Notes: generated by a model not told the origin, from the letters alone. Positions 45,907 to 54,916 are shown, numbered from the stretch's first letter. The stretch is DNA of 64,000 nucleotides from an uncultured Granulosicoccus sp. (GCA_937924505.1 CALDSR010000051.1:31867-95866), one strand, 5' to 3'. Made by a program: numbers and translations.

Positions 45907-47595
45907 TTGGTTGAATTAAGTAACTCATCTACCGTTTTTCAGCGTGCATGGTTGCGCAATATTCGCTTGTATTCGGGCTTGGTGCTGTTCGTATTTGTAA
46001 GCATGCATCTTGTCAATCACGCCTTAGGGTTGGTTTCCGTTGGTGCGATGGAAGCGATGCAGAAAATTCGCTTTGCCGTTTGGCGGGGATGGCCCGGGAC
46101 CATACTGCTGGCAGGAGCAATATTGCTTCACCTCACCAGTTCTTTGTGGAAATTTGTTCAACGCCGCAGTTGGCGAATGAGTCTGGCAGAAGCTGTACAA
46201 CTGCTTTTTGGTCTTGCAATTCCACTATTTCTTCTGCGGCACGTGATAAGCACCCGTGTAAGTCACGAGTTGTTCGATATTGATGACCGCTACAGTAATG
46301 TCCTGGCGGGAATGTGGTCAAATGCCGCTTACTCTCAGGCGGTGTTGGTTGTGCTGGTTTGGGTGCATGGCTGTATTGGTATTCATTACTGGTTGCGATT
46401 GAAACCTTGGTATCCGTCGTTTGTCTGGTTGTTGCACACTGTCGCGGTCGTCGTGCCGGTGTTGGCCTATGCTGGTTTTGCAGTCACTGGCAGGCAACTT
46501 GGGGGATTGGACAATGTGCGAGAGGCATTGCCGATTGAGCAGATTGCCTTAAGGGAAGCCCTCAGTCACGATTCGCTATGGGGATGGGTAGCCTTGTTGA
46601 TAGCAGTTCTAATGTATCGCGCAGCGCGCTCCATGCGGAGCAAATTTGGACCATCGATCAAGGTTGTCTATGCAGATGGTCGAATTGTGAGCACGAAGAT
46701 TGGCCCGAGCTTACTGGAGATTAGTCGCATCCATGGAGTACCGCATGCGTCGGTGTGTGGTGGGCGAGCGCGTTGTTCAACCTGTCGAGTACGCATATTG
46801 GAGGGGCTTGACGAACTACCTGCTGCTGAGGATGATGAACGAAGAGTCCTGAGTCGGGTCGGGGCGAGCGCCAATGTCAGACTTGCTTGCCAACTTGTAC
46901 CTGTCGCTGATATCAGCGTTGCAACCTTGCTCCCGGCGCAGCGTATCAAAGTAAATGATGTCGCCACTCAGGATAAATATCTGTGGGGAGTAGATCAGTC
47001 GGTGACGATCATGTTCGCTGACATCAGAGGATTTACGGCGATGTCAGAGGACAAGCTTCCATACGATGTCGTATTTGTTCTCAACCAGTACCTGGGGCAG
47101 ATGTCTGACGCTATCTCTGATGCCGGAGGCTATGTCGATAAATTCATTGGCGATGGCATCATGGCGATCTTCGGCATGGAGCGCAGTGTGGAACAAGGTG
47201 CCCGGGATGCCATCTCCGCTGCACAGGCGATGAGTGGAGTTTTACTGGCGCTCAATGAATCGCTGGCTGCAGATTTAGATAATCCGCTAACGATAGGAAT
47301 TGGAGTGCATACTGGCCCTGCAATTCTGGGGCGTATTGGTGTGGCAGGTGAATCTGGTGCAACGCAGAGAATCACGGCACTGGGCGATACGGTTAATACG
47401 GCCAGTCGGCTCGAGAGTGCTTGCAAGGGTCATAAGTGTCAGTTAATTCTGTCTACTTCAACAGTAACAAGTGCACGGCTTGACATCGCGGGCGGACACA
47501 ATGAACTTATTTCTGTCAAAGGCCGAGAGGAGAAGGTATCCATCCAGATGTTCGATAGTGCGATGAATATGAAAATAAGGTCTTCAACTGATTGA
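45907..47595 (+). CDS. membrane class III nucleotide cyclase with 2Fe-2S ferredoxin domain
   Basis: Predicted redox-sensing adenylate/guanylate cyclase of the inner membrane. Residues 20-240 contain about six helices with several histidines (MHLVNHALG with His34 and His38, His75, His154, His160) that could bind haem as in cytochrome b-like anchors. A plant-type ferredoxin domain (about 251-338) has all four cluster cysteines: 284, 290, 293 and 328. The class III cyclase domain (about 365-550) has metal aspartates 372 (FADIRGF) and 416 (FIGDGIMAIFG) and LGDTVNTASRLES for base and transition-state contacts, so it looks active. Start is a TTG at 45907 with a distant AGGG; uncertain. It probably makes cAMP in response to quinone or electron-transport state (inference). 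Confidence 0.88.
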   Translation: MVELSNSSTVFQRAWLRNIRLYSGLVLFVFVSMHLVNHALGLVSVGAMEAMQKIRFAVWRGWPGTILLAGAILLHLTSSLWKFVQRRSWRMSLAEAVQLLFGLAIPLFLLRHVISTRVSHELFDIDDRYSNVLAGMWSNAAYSQAVLVVLVWVHGCIGIHYWLRLKPWYPSFVWLLHTVAVVVPVLAYAGFAVTGRQLGGLDNVREALPIEQIALREALSHDSLWGWVALLIAVLMYRAARSMRSKFGPSIKVVYADGRIVSTKIGPSLLEISRIHGVPHASVCGGRARCSTCRVRILEGLDELPAAEDDERRVLSRVGASANVRLACQLVPVADISVATLLPAQRIKVNDVATQDKYLWGVDQSVTIMFADIRGFTAMSEDKLPYDVVFVLNQYLGQMSDAISDAGGYVDKFIGDGIMAIFGMERSVEQGARDAISAAQAMSGVLLALNESLAADLDNPLTIGIGVHTGPAILGRIGVAGESGATQRITALGDTVNTASRLESACKGHKCQLILSTSTVTSARLDIAGGHNELISVKGREEKVSIQMFDSAMNMKIRSSTD

Positions 47596-47962
47596 CCCGT
47601 GGTACATCCATTATTATTACCATCGCCTTGAATGCGCAGGCCAACCTCGCGTCCCACAACTCTTTCCAGCGATCAATGCCAGTTTCTCTCAATACCGGAA
47701 AAGGATTATTTTTCAGACTCCGGAAAAATGTTGCATCTAACTGTGTTTCGAGCGGACGTTTGTCGCTGGATAACAGCGAGAATGGTGCAGTTTTGCAAGC
47801 TGCTCGAAGTCATGTCTCGGCACGAGTTTCAGTATTTGAGAGAGGATCGTATTACAATATGCCATAAGCTGATTTTGGTTCGTTACCAGGATTTCATGAC
47901 GTCTTACAAGTTGGCAAAAGCGGCTTGCAGGCTTTAGTACTTTGATACTTGGAATTAATTAC
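47596..47962. other. intergenic region upstream of kduI
   Basis: Two overlapping rightward frames (to 47867 and to 47937) have no ribosome-binding site or family resemblance. Presumed kduID promoter lies here but no clear motif is found. Confidence 0.4.
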
Positions 47963-48790
47963 ATGACTACACACGCACAAACACGTTACGCAATAGATCC
48001 TCAGACGTCGAAGACCCTTGACACTACCCAGCTTCGTGACCATTTTCATGTGGGTGATCTATTTCGTCCTGGCGAGATCAAGCTCGTGTACTCGCATTAC
48101 GATAGATTGTTGTTGGGTTCAGTGGTGCCAGAAGGCAATGCGTTAACTTTGGATCATGTCCCTGAAACTGGAACGGCCACGTTTCTTGAACGACGAGAGT
48201 TGGGAGTTTTAAATATTGGTGACACTGCTAACGTCAGTGTTGGTGGGCAATCCTATTCAGTTGGCACGGGTGAAGTTCTTTATGTTGGCATGGGTTCGGG
48301 CGCTGTAGAATTCAATGCGCCCGGTCGATTCTATGTGTTGTCTGCACCAGCGCATCGAAGCTTCGCAACAAAGCTGATTACATTAAATGATGCGCGTCGC
48401 GTAGAGATGGGAGCCGCTGAATCGGTCAATGAACGAGTGATCATCCAGTTTTTGCATCCAGACGTTTGCGAGAGTTGCCAATTGTTAATGGGCTACACAC
48501 AATTTTCAAAAGGGTCGGTATGGAATACCATGCCGGCGCACGTACACGATCGTCGCATGGAAGCGTATCTGTATTTCAATTTACCTGAAGACCAGCGTGT
48601 GTTTCACTTTATGGGTCCGCCAGAAGAGACTCGCCATTTAGTGATGGCTAATGAAGAGGTTGTTATCTCGCCTCCTTGGTCAATTCATTGTGGTGTTGGA
48701 ACAGGTGCTTACACATTCTGTTGGGCCATGGCAGGAGACAATATTGATTTTACCGATATGGATATGGTGGCCATGGAATCATTGCGATGA
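47963..48790 (+). CDS. kduI: 5-dehydro-4-deoxy-D-glucuronate isomerase
   Basis: Cytosolic cupin-like zinc enzyme isomerising 5-keto-4-deoxyuronate (the open form of unsaturated uronic acids released by polysaccharide lyases) to 3-deoxy-D-glycero-2,5-hexodiulosonate. Zinc ligands are visible as MPAHVHDRRMEAYLYF (two His and a Glu) and the later His in PPWSIHCGVG. Opening IDPQTSKTLDTTQLRDHFHV matches the family; 275 residues is near the E. coli length of 278. The start at 47963 (MTTHAQTRYA) is preferred over 47942, which adds seven residues. Its stop overlaps the kduD start (ATGA). Confidence 0.96.
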   Translation: MTTHAQTRYAIDPQTSKTLDTTQLRDHFHVGDLFRPGEIKLVYSHYDRLLLGSVVPEGNALTLDHVPETGTATFLERRELGVLNIGDTANVSVGGQSYSVGTGEVLYVGMGSGAVEFNAPGRFYVLSAPAHRSFATKLITLNDARRVEMGAAESVNERVIIQFLHPDVCESCQLLMGYTQFSKGSVWNTMPAHVHDRRMEAYLYFNLPEDQRVFHFMGPPEETRHLVMANEEVVISPPWSIHCGVGTGAYTFCWAMAGDNIDFTDMDMVAMESLR

Positions 48791-49533
48791 ACGATGTATT
48801 TTCGCTTGCCAATAAAAGGGCATTGGTAACCGGCGCTAATACCGGGATAGGACAGGCTATCGCCATCGGTTTAGCCAACGCCGGCGCACATGTTATTGCG
48901 GCGGGTCGATCATCGTGTACGCAAACGGTAAATGATATCGAGTCCTCAGGTGGTACGGCAGAGAGCATGTCAATAGACCTTTCTGACCCTGCAAAGGCAG
49001 CCGAGCAACTGTTGAACATAGAAAAACTGGATATCCTTGTTAACAACGCGGGCATCATTCGGCGTGAAGATTCTGTGAATTTCACGGAAGCCGATTGGGA
49101 TGATGTTATGGATGTAAACCTTAAAGCCGTATTTATGCTTTGCCAAAGTTTTGCTAAATCCGTATTGGCTCGAAACGCCACAGGGCGGATTGTGAACATT
49201 GCCTCTTTATTGAGCTTTCAAGGTGGTATACGTGTACCAGCATATACGGCTTCGAAGCATGGTGTTGCAGGCGTGACCAAAATATTAGCCAACGAATGGG
49301 CTGCCAAAGGTATTAACGTCAATGCTATCGCGCCAGGGTATATTGCAACGAATAACACGACAGCCCTCCGCGAAGATAAAACCCGTTCTGCAGAAATATT
49401 AGGGCGAATCCCGATGGGACGTTGGGGAGACCCAGCTGATATTTCAGGTGCCACTACGTTTCTTTGCTCTTCGGCTGCGAATTACATCACGGGTGCAGTA
49501 ATCAATGTCGATGGTGGCTGGCTCGCACGATAG
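48787..49533 (+). CDS. kduD: 2-dehydro-3-deoxy-D-gluconate 5-dehydrogenase
   Basis: SDR-family enzyme catalysing the NADH-dependent step after KduI, yielding 2-keto-3-deoxygluconate. Motifs: coenzyme site VTGANTGIGQAIAIGLA, NNAG, catalytic Ser in VNIASLLSFQGG, YTASKHG, and the C-terminal GAVINVDGGW. 248 residues; the call as KduD, not a generic SDR, rests on the kduI overlap and FSLANKRALVTG opening. The next enzyme, KDG kinase (kdgK), is not in the window, and neither is a lyase gene clearly identified. Translationally coupled to kduI. Confidence 0.94.
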   Translation: MNDVFSLANKRALVTGANTGIGQAIAIGLANAGAHVIAAGRSSCTQTVNDIESSGGTAESMSIDLSDPAKAAEQLLNIEKLDILVNNAGIIRREDSVNFTEADWDDVMDVNLKAVFMLCQSFAKSVLARNATGRIVNIASLLSFQGGIRVPAYTASKHGVAGVTKILANEWAAKGINVNAIAPGYIATNNTTALREDKTRSAEILGRIPMGRWGDPADISGATTFLCSSAANYITGAVINVDGGWLAR

Positions 49534-49987
49534 CGTAACGTTAAAACGCTCAGGGAGTAAGCCTGCGGAAAGATATTGTGTCTTTGGAAACGAAGACTTT
49601 TATTCGGGCTTTTGATGGCCTCTGCACCCCGCACCGATGATTGCTCATCGGTATATTGATATTCTTCACGACTTAAGATCAGGCGAAACGACCATTCTCC
49701 ATGGGTTTGTAACCCGGCACGTACCCGTTATGATGGCAGTAGAGCAGTGTCGCTCAATGCGGCGCTTGGGTGGCCTGTCTTGATCGTCGTGAAAACGGAG
49801 GCATGGCTGCATGCAATATATTGATCATCGCCATTGGCTCTGAGATCGACACCCAGAGCCTGGGAATGCTCAGTGTTTCGGCCGTCAAGCCAGCTGGGCG
49901 TGCGAGAAATCTGCTAGCGAATCCACCTTTAAATCCATTTGGTGAAGTCTTCTTTTGAAACGTGTAAAGTATGAAAGGTGTTCAACA
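49534..49987. other. gene-free region containing an SDR fragment
   Basis: Only the relic described at 49752-49810 and the ribosome-binding site of the next gene (AAAGGTG at 49974-49980) are recognised. Confidence 0.5.
49752..49810 (+). pseudogene. relic of an SDR dehydrogenase gene
   Basis: From GCTCAATGCGG at 49752 to ACGGAGGC near 49803 the sequence closely matches 62112-62163 inside the SDR gene at 62004, including the stretch GCCTGTCTTGATCGTCGTGA, identical in both. It encodes ACLDRRENGG against ACLDRREDGG. After a gap, CTGGGAATGCTCAGTG and further bases (about 49860-49900) may align with the LGALGIAVNAAG region, with about 60 bases lost. No intact frame remains. Confidence 0.75.
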
Positions 49988-51037
49988 ATGACAAATATAT
50001 TGAGAGGGAATATGGAGCAAAAATACAAACGTAATACGGTAAAACGCTTAATAATGATTGTGGGGTTGGGGTTGTTTAGTCAGGCCGCTATGCCGGTTCT
50101 GGCCGAGGATTCCAAGATCACGGTTGGTGCGTTGCGTTTTACCAGTCACGCCGCAAGCTTCGTTGCAGTAGAGCGCGGATATTTTGCCGATGAAGGTCTT
50201 GATGTCGAGCTAAAATTCTTTCAGGCGGCTCAACCAATGGCTGTTGCTGTAGCCTCTAAAGACGTTGATTACGCCGTGACAGCCATTTCGGGCGGCCTCA
50301 TCTCTTTAGCGCAGAAGGGGGCTGCCAAGGTGATTGGTGGCGCACTATCTGAAGAGCCAGGCATTGATGGGTCACAGATCATCGTGTCGAATGAGGCGTA
50401 TGAGGCGGGCATGACTGATCCATCTAAACTGGCAGATGCGACATGGGCGTTGACTCAGACAGGTTCATCTTTCCACTACACCGGATCCCAAGTTGCAAAG
50501 GCTCATGGTCTTACTCTCAAATATAAACCCTTGCAAAAAGTTGGCGCGGTTATAGGTGCGATTAAATCGTCACAAGTCGATGCTTGGGCAATCGTTCCAC
50601 ATATTGCCAAGCCGTTAGACGGGGCAGGCGCGGTACATATCATCGGTGCAATTTCTGAATACATTCCAGATTACCAAGTCACTGTGGTTTTCACTTCGGC
50701 TGATAACGCTGCGAATGAACGCGAAAAGACTGAAGCTTTTCTAAGGGCGTTTTCTAAAGGTGCTGATGATTTCAACGCAGCTTTAGTTGATAAAACCCTC
50801 GGGGAAGATGCTGCAGAAGACATGATTAAATTGGTCCATAAATATGTTTACACGGATCGACCTTACGAAAAAGCTGCGCCAAGTATTCGCAACGGAGCGA
50901 TGCGAATAAATAAGAATGCTGCGATGAATACCGACAATGTAAAAGCGCAGTTAGATTGGTTTAAATCCGAAGGGCTGGTGGACAGTGACGTCAGCTTTGA
51001 AATGCTGGTTGACGACTCTTATGTTGAATCAAAATAA
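49988..51037 (+). CDS. NMT1/SsuA-type ABC transporter substrate-binding protein
   Basis: Periplasmic binding protein. Signal peptide: basic KYKRNTVKRL, hydrophobic IMIVGLGLFSQAAMP, cleavage probably after VLA; then ITVGALRFTSHAASFVAVERG, DEGLDVELKFFQ and VDYAVTAISGG, typical of the NMT1/SsuA/TauA superfamily that binds sulfonates, nitrate, thiamine precursors or other small ligands. I use the ATG at 49988, seven bases after AAAGGTG; one at 50012 is also possible, with GAGAGGG close to it. 349 residues. First gene of an importer with the ATPase and permease. Substrate unknown. Confidence 0.88.
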   Translation: MTNILRGNMEQKYKRNTVKRLIMIVGLGLFSQAAMPVLAEDSKITVGALRFTSHAASFVAVERGYFADEGLDVELKFFQAAQPMAVAVASKDVDYAVTAISGGLISLAQKGAAKVIGGALSEEPGIDGSQIIVSNEAYEAGMTDPSKLADATWALTQTGSSFHYTGSQVAKAHGLTLKYKPLQKVGAVIGAIKSSQVDAWAIVPHIAKPLDGAGAVHIIGAISEYIPDYQVTVVFTSADNAANEREKTEAFLRAFSKGADDFNAALVDKTLGEDAAEDMIKLVHKYVYTDRPYEKAAPSIRNGAMRINKNAAMNTDNVKAQLDWFKSEGLVDSDVSFEMLVDDSYVESK

Positions 51038-51065
51038 GCTTTCATAAAATATTACTGTCATCAAA

Positions 51066-51096
51066 GGGGTAGCAAGTGATTGCTATCCCTTTTTTT
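51066..51096 (+). terminator. intrinsic terminator between the binding-protein and ATPase genes
   Basis: GGGGTAGCAA, loop GTGA, TTGCTATCCC form a 10-bp stem with one G-T pair, followed by seven T at 51090-51096. It sits 29 bases after the binding-protein stop, so transcripts would mostly end here, giving more binding protein than ATPase and permease. The start of the ATPase gene lies beyond it at 51116. Confidence 0.85.
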
Positions 51097-51115
51097 CTTT
51101 TCCAAGAGACAAGGC

Positions 51116-51883
51116 ATGGACTTAAAACTCGACGACATAGGCCACTCCTATGGCGATCTGGAAATCCTGCGTAATATCAACTTGGATATTCCCAAAGGCA
51201 AGATTTTGTGTATCGTGGGCCCGTCTGGCTGTGGAAAATCTACCCTTTTGCGCATGATCGGCGGGCTCGAGAAACCGCAACAAGGGCAGGTCCTTCAGGT
51301 CGGTGACGTACCAAAGGAATGCCTAAACCCGCTGACTTATGTGTTTCAGGATTTTGCTTTACTACCGTGGCGAACAGTGGAGGGTAACGTGAAGCTTGTG
51401 CTAGAGGATCATAAGCTGGCCGCTAATCAAACTGAGGCGATAATCGGCGATGTCCTGGCACGCACCAAGCTCACCGATTTTCGTAAGGCCCTTCCCAAAC
51501 AACTTTCGGGAGGAATGAAGCAGAGGGTCGCGCTAGCCAGAGCACTTGCAGTCAATCCAGCGGTCATGCTGATGGACGAACCCTTGTCCGCTCTCGATAG
51601 CCAGACGCGCGAATTACTCATGAGTGATCTGGTAGCACTGTGGGAGCGCGCGCCGTTCACCAGCGTTTATGTCACCCACAACCTAAACGAGGCGGTACGG
51701 TTGGGTCATTCGATTGTGGTTTTGTCGCGTCGACCTGGGCGTATTCGTGAGATTGTCGAAATCGATATACCGTTGGCATCGCGCCATCTTGGCGACGCCG
51801 AACTTGAACGCAAACAGACGCAACTGTGGCAATTGATGCGCGATGAAGCCATGGCCGCAGATCAGGAGCTGTTGAGTGTCTAA
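51116..51883 (+). CDS. ABC transporter ATP-binding protein (SsuB/TauB type)
   Basis: Cytosolic ATPase of the importer. Walker A VGPSGCGKST, Q-loop TYVFQDFALLPWRTV, signature LSGGMKQRVALARAL, Walker B VMLMDEP followed by LSALD, switch His in YVTHNLNEAV. 255 residues. The ATG at 51116 follows the terminator hairpin; the frame's earlier TTG at 51080 lies inside the hairpin and is not used. Overlaps the permease start by eight bases. Confidence 0.95.
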   Translation: MDLKLDDIGHSYGDLEILRNINLDIPKGKILCIVGPSGCGKSTLLRMIGGLEKPQQGQVLQVGDVPKECLNPLTYVFQDFALLPWRTVEGNVKLVLEDHKLAANQTEAIIGDVLARTKLTDFRKALPKQLSGGMKQRVALARALAVNPAVMLMDEPLSALDSQTRELLMSDLVALWERAPFTSVYVTHNLNEAVRLGHSIVVLSRRPGRIREIVEIDIPLASRHLGDAELERKQTQLWQLMRDEAMAADQELLSV

Positions 51884-52697
51884 AACAACTGACGCTACTG
51901 GAAGTCCAGATGCATTCAAAACAGTTGTCTTCAGGGGCGGTGGCTTTGCTCCGCGCCCTCGACGTTGGGTTGGACTGATTGTATTTATATCGCTCATCCT
52001 ACTGCTGGAATTTCTGACACGCACTAATGTTATTACGAGCTTGACCATGCCGATCCCGTCGGATGTTTTTTGGACATTCATGGAATTATGGCAAAGTGGA
52101 TTGCTGTTTAAGCATCTGGTACCGTCCCTTTCCCGATTGGTGGTAGGGGCGGCGATAGGCTGCACGGCTGGTATATGTGTTGGTATCGTTATCGGCTTGT
52201 TCTCATTGGCTCGGGCGGGCCTCGTACCCTTAGTTGCCGCTATTTTTCCAATCCCAAAAATTGCGTTGCTACCTTTGTTCGTTATCTGGTTTGGTATTGA
52301 CGAGGCGTCAAAATATGCCCTGATCGCCTTTGGTACTTTTACACCCACCGTTGTCGCAACCTATGGCGCGGTAGACAACGTAGACCGAACCCTTATCCGC
52401 ATGGGTCAAAGTTTTTCAATGTCATGGTTCTCAATCGTGCGCAAGATTGTTTTGCCTGGCGCGATGCCGGGCATTCTTTCGGGTTTGCGTATCAGTTTGG
52501 CTATCGCAATCATTCTTCTAGTAGCCGCAGAGATGCTGGGCGCTGAATACGGGATTGGCGCTTATATTCTTCAGGCAGGCTCTCTGTACGATCTCGAAAG
52601 ACTGTTTGTTGGGGTGGCGATTCTCTCTGTGTTGGGGGTCCTCGTTAGCGGACTAATCGGGTTGCTGGAAAAGACTTTGCTTGATTGGCGCGTGTGA
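51876..52697 (+). CDS. ABC transporter permease (SsuC/TauC type)
   Basis: Inner-membrane permease, 273 residues, about six helices (BPD_transp_1). The EAA loop reads GQSFSMSWFSIVRKIVLPGAMPG in pieces, with PGILSGLRISLAIAI after it, typical of taurine/nitrate permeases. The N-terminal 35 residues are hydrophilic. The start is a GTG at 51876 with AGGAG seven bases upstream, overlapping the ATPase stop by eight bases. Works with the preceding ATPase and binding protein. Confidence 0.93.
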   Translation: MSKTTDATGSPDAFKTVVFRGGGFAPRPRRWVGLIVFISLILLLEFLTRTNVITSLTMPIPSDVFWTFMELWQSGLLFKHLVPSLSRLVVGAAIGCTAGICVGIVIGLFSLARAGLVPLVAAIFPIPKIALLPLFVIWFGIDEASKYALIAFGTFTPTVVATYGAVDNVDRTLIRMGQSFSMSWFSIVRKIVLPGAMPGILSGLRISLAIAIILLVAAEMLGAEYGIGAYILQAGSLYDLERLFVGVAILSVLGVLVSGLIGLLEKTLLDWRV

Positions 52698-52778
52698 TTT
52701 CACGCAAAAATATGTGCGATCAATTAAACACTCGGAATCGATGAGCTGCGAAAAGTAAATTATATTTACGAGGTTTAA

Positions 52779-53414
52779 ATGATTACTGTATGGGGTAGGG
52801 CGAGTTCTTCTAATGTGCAAAGTGTGATGTGGTGTATTGCAGAACTTGATCTTCCACATAAGCGAATTGATGCGGGACTGATGTACGGTGTGAACAATAC
52901 ACCCGAGTATTTGGAGATGAATCCAAATGGAACCGTACCCACTTTGATTGATGATGGTGGGCCAGCTTTGTGGGAATCTGGTGCAATGCTGCGCTATCTG
53001 GCAAATACCTATGCTGATGAGAAATTTTGGCCACGTGACAATGTAAAACGTGCTGACGTTGATCGCTGGGCTGAGTGGTCCAAGGTTAGTGTGCAGATGA
53101 ACTTTAATGCTTCGCTGTTTTGGCCGGTGATTCGTACACCACCTGAAGAAAGAGACGAGGAAAAATTAAAGGCTGCCGTAACTGTTTTCGAAAATAAACT
53201 TAGAATTGCGCAGGATCGACTGAACCATCATCAGTTTCTGGTAAGTGATGATTTCACGCTAGCCGATATTCAATTCGGTCATATATTGTATCGATATTTT
53301 GAGCTGGAAATTATCAGGGCTGAATTGCCCGGTATACGTCGTTACTATAATTTACTCACCGCGATGCCACGCTATCGCTCTCATGTGATGATTAGCTTTG
53401 ATGAATTACGTTGA
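52779..53414 (+). CDS. glutathione S-transferase
   Basis: Cytosolic GST of 211 residues: thioredoxin-like domain (MITVWGRASSSNVQSVMW, PNGTVPTLID, LWESGAMLRYLA) and an all-helical C-terminal domain (FLVSDDFTLADIQFGHILYR). The catalytic-type serines lie in the N-terminal SSSNVQ. The ATG at 52779 has GAGG six bases upstream. It is 81 bases after the ABC permease, so it could belong to that operon and conjugate or transform the imported compound. Substrate unknown. Confidence 0.92.
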   Translation: MITVWGRASSSNVQSVMWCIAELDLPHKRIDAGLMYGVNNTPEYLEMNPNGTVPTLIDDGGPALWESGAMLRYLANTYADEKFWPRDNVKRADVDRWAEWSKVSVQMNFNASLFWPVIRTPPEERDEEKLKAAVTVFENKLRIAQDRLNHHQFLVSDDFTLADIQFGHILYRYFELEIIRAELPGIRRYYNLLTAMPRYRSHVMISFDELR

Positions 53415-53965
53415 AGTATTGATTAAGAGGTGATCATGAAATATCCGCTGCTTGATGCGAGATTCGGCTAGCTGGCATTATTCCAGTGAGGTTGACCCAG
53501 CGTGGAATTTTCTGGCTACATCCGACAATCGATTGCGCCGTACATAGCCTGCTGATTCCTAATCACCCGCGTCCAGACCGAAGGCTGCCACAACAAAATG
53601 GAGATGCTATCCAGACGGGCCTACGGGTTCAGGAATTTTGAGAATTACAGGCTAAGAGCACTTGCCCATTGTGGATGGGATGGTATTGTTTATAGGGTCT
53701 GATGAATGCGCATCCCCGGTGTGTGGGTACAGTCACGCGGCCTAAGTAGTAGGGTGGGGACCATAAGATGTCCGGAAATTGGAAGCATAAATTGTCCACA
53801 TTCTCTATCTGATTGATTTAGTAACACATGTTCGACTCCAAGATTTGCTCAAAATAGCCTGTAGCCTGATTCATCTTGGGTATACGGTATTGCTGGCTTA
53901 TTATTGATTCACTCTGATATGCACAATTTGACGAAGACGCAGCATTAAGAACAGTGACCGATATT
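53415..53965. other. gene-free region with degraded traces
   Basis: AGAGGTGATC precedes ATG at 53436, but the frame stops after 11 codons (MKYPLLDARFG), as if a gene had been truncated. At 53764-53797 the sequence TAAGATGTCC, then GGAAATTGGAAGCATAAATTGTCC, with TGTCC repeated, resembles IS21-type transposon ends. No intact gene or transposase is present. Confidence 0.4.
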
Positions 53966-54916
53966 TTACTGAGTTAATCGGCTGGCGGTGAATCGATCTG
54001 TAACTAGTATATCGATACTCCGAGACTTTAGTGCGGCATCTATTGCCCGTGTTTTAGATTTTCCACCAGCAAGAGCGACCACGCGAGGCACTTCATTTAG
54101 CTGCTCGAGCGTCATCCCAATCACCCGCTCATTTAATGGAGTAAGTACCTGTTCGCCATCTGAATTTAAATAACGCTGGCTCATTTCAGCAACAGCGCCT
54201 TTGTCCGTTAGCTTTTTTAATTCGGGTTCAGAGAATATATTGCCACTTTGGGCAAGCATGTCGGATGGTTCAACTGCACCGATGCCAATAAAGGCCAATG
54301 TAATGTTCTCGAATTGTTCGGTTGCTTCGCGCACGAATTTTTCACCCAGCAAGATCACTTTAGCTTCGCGTGACGCTGCGACTGCTGGTGCCTGCAATAT
54401 CACTGACTCAGCGCCCGTGAGTTGTGCAAGGCGCGTGGTGACATGGGTTGCGTGTTTTTGTACGTTGGGGTTGCCGATTCCGCCCAGCGTTTGCACAACA
54501 GCTTTGGCTTTACCGTGAATCATGGGGTGTACGTTGTCGATCATTTTAACGATGGTCTGGCTCCATGAGGATATACCGATGACTTCATCATTTTGAATCG
54601 TTGTTTCTAAAAAATGGGCAGCTGCTTCACCAATGCGCGCCATAATAGCGCCGTCTCGATCTTCAGAGCAGTCGACAACGATAGCTTCTGCAATGTGGTA
54701 TTTATTGCGCAAGCCGGCTTCTAGTTCAGGGTAGGTGCCTTGAGGTACATTAAGACTAATGCGTACGATGCCTTCTTCAAGCGCACGCTTTAACATACGT
54801 GACACCGTTGCTTGACTCATGCTTAAGTCTTTCGCAATTGCAGATTGACGCTGGCCATCGACGTGGTAGCGTTGCGCTACGCGTGTCATAAACCTTAGTT
54901 CGTCTAGTCGCGACAT
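53966..54916 (-). CDS. SorC-family sugar-responsive transcriptional regulator
   Basis: Cytosolic repressor/activator of the SorC/DeoR-C type. N-terminal helix-turn-helix (about 20-50): QSAIAKDLSMSQATVSRML; C-terminal sugar-phosphate sensor (about 60-316): VIGISSWSQTIVKM, VQTLGGIGNPN, FIGIGAVEPSDML, RVVALAGGKSKTRAI. 316 residues is normal. Being last in the leftward half of the polyol cluster and next to the kinase, it is the likely local regulator, sensing the phosphorylated sugar. Its operator is probably in the divergent region at 58275-58472. Confidence 0.92.
   Translation of the reverse strand: MSRLDELRFMTRVAQRYHVDGQRQSAIAKDLSMSQATVSRMLKRALEEGIVRISLNVPQGTYPELEAGLRNKYHIAEAIVVDCSEDRDGAIMARIGEAAAHFLETTIQNDEVIGISSWSQTIVKMIDNVHPMIHGKAKAVVQTLGGIGNPNVQKHATHVTTRLAQLTGAESVILQAPAVAASREAKVILLGEKFVREATEQFENITLAFIGIGAVEPSDMLAQSGNIFSEPELKKLTDKGAVAEMSQRYLNSDGEQVLTPLNERVIGMTLEQLNEVPRVVALAGGKSKTRAIDAALKSRSIDILVTDRFTASRLTQ

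Noticed and set aside
47592..47937. Two overlapping frames (91 and 101 codons) before kduI
   Set aside because: They overlap in different frames, lack ribosome-binding sites and match nothing recognisable.
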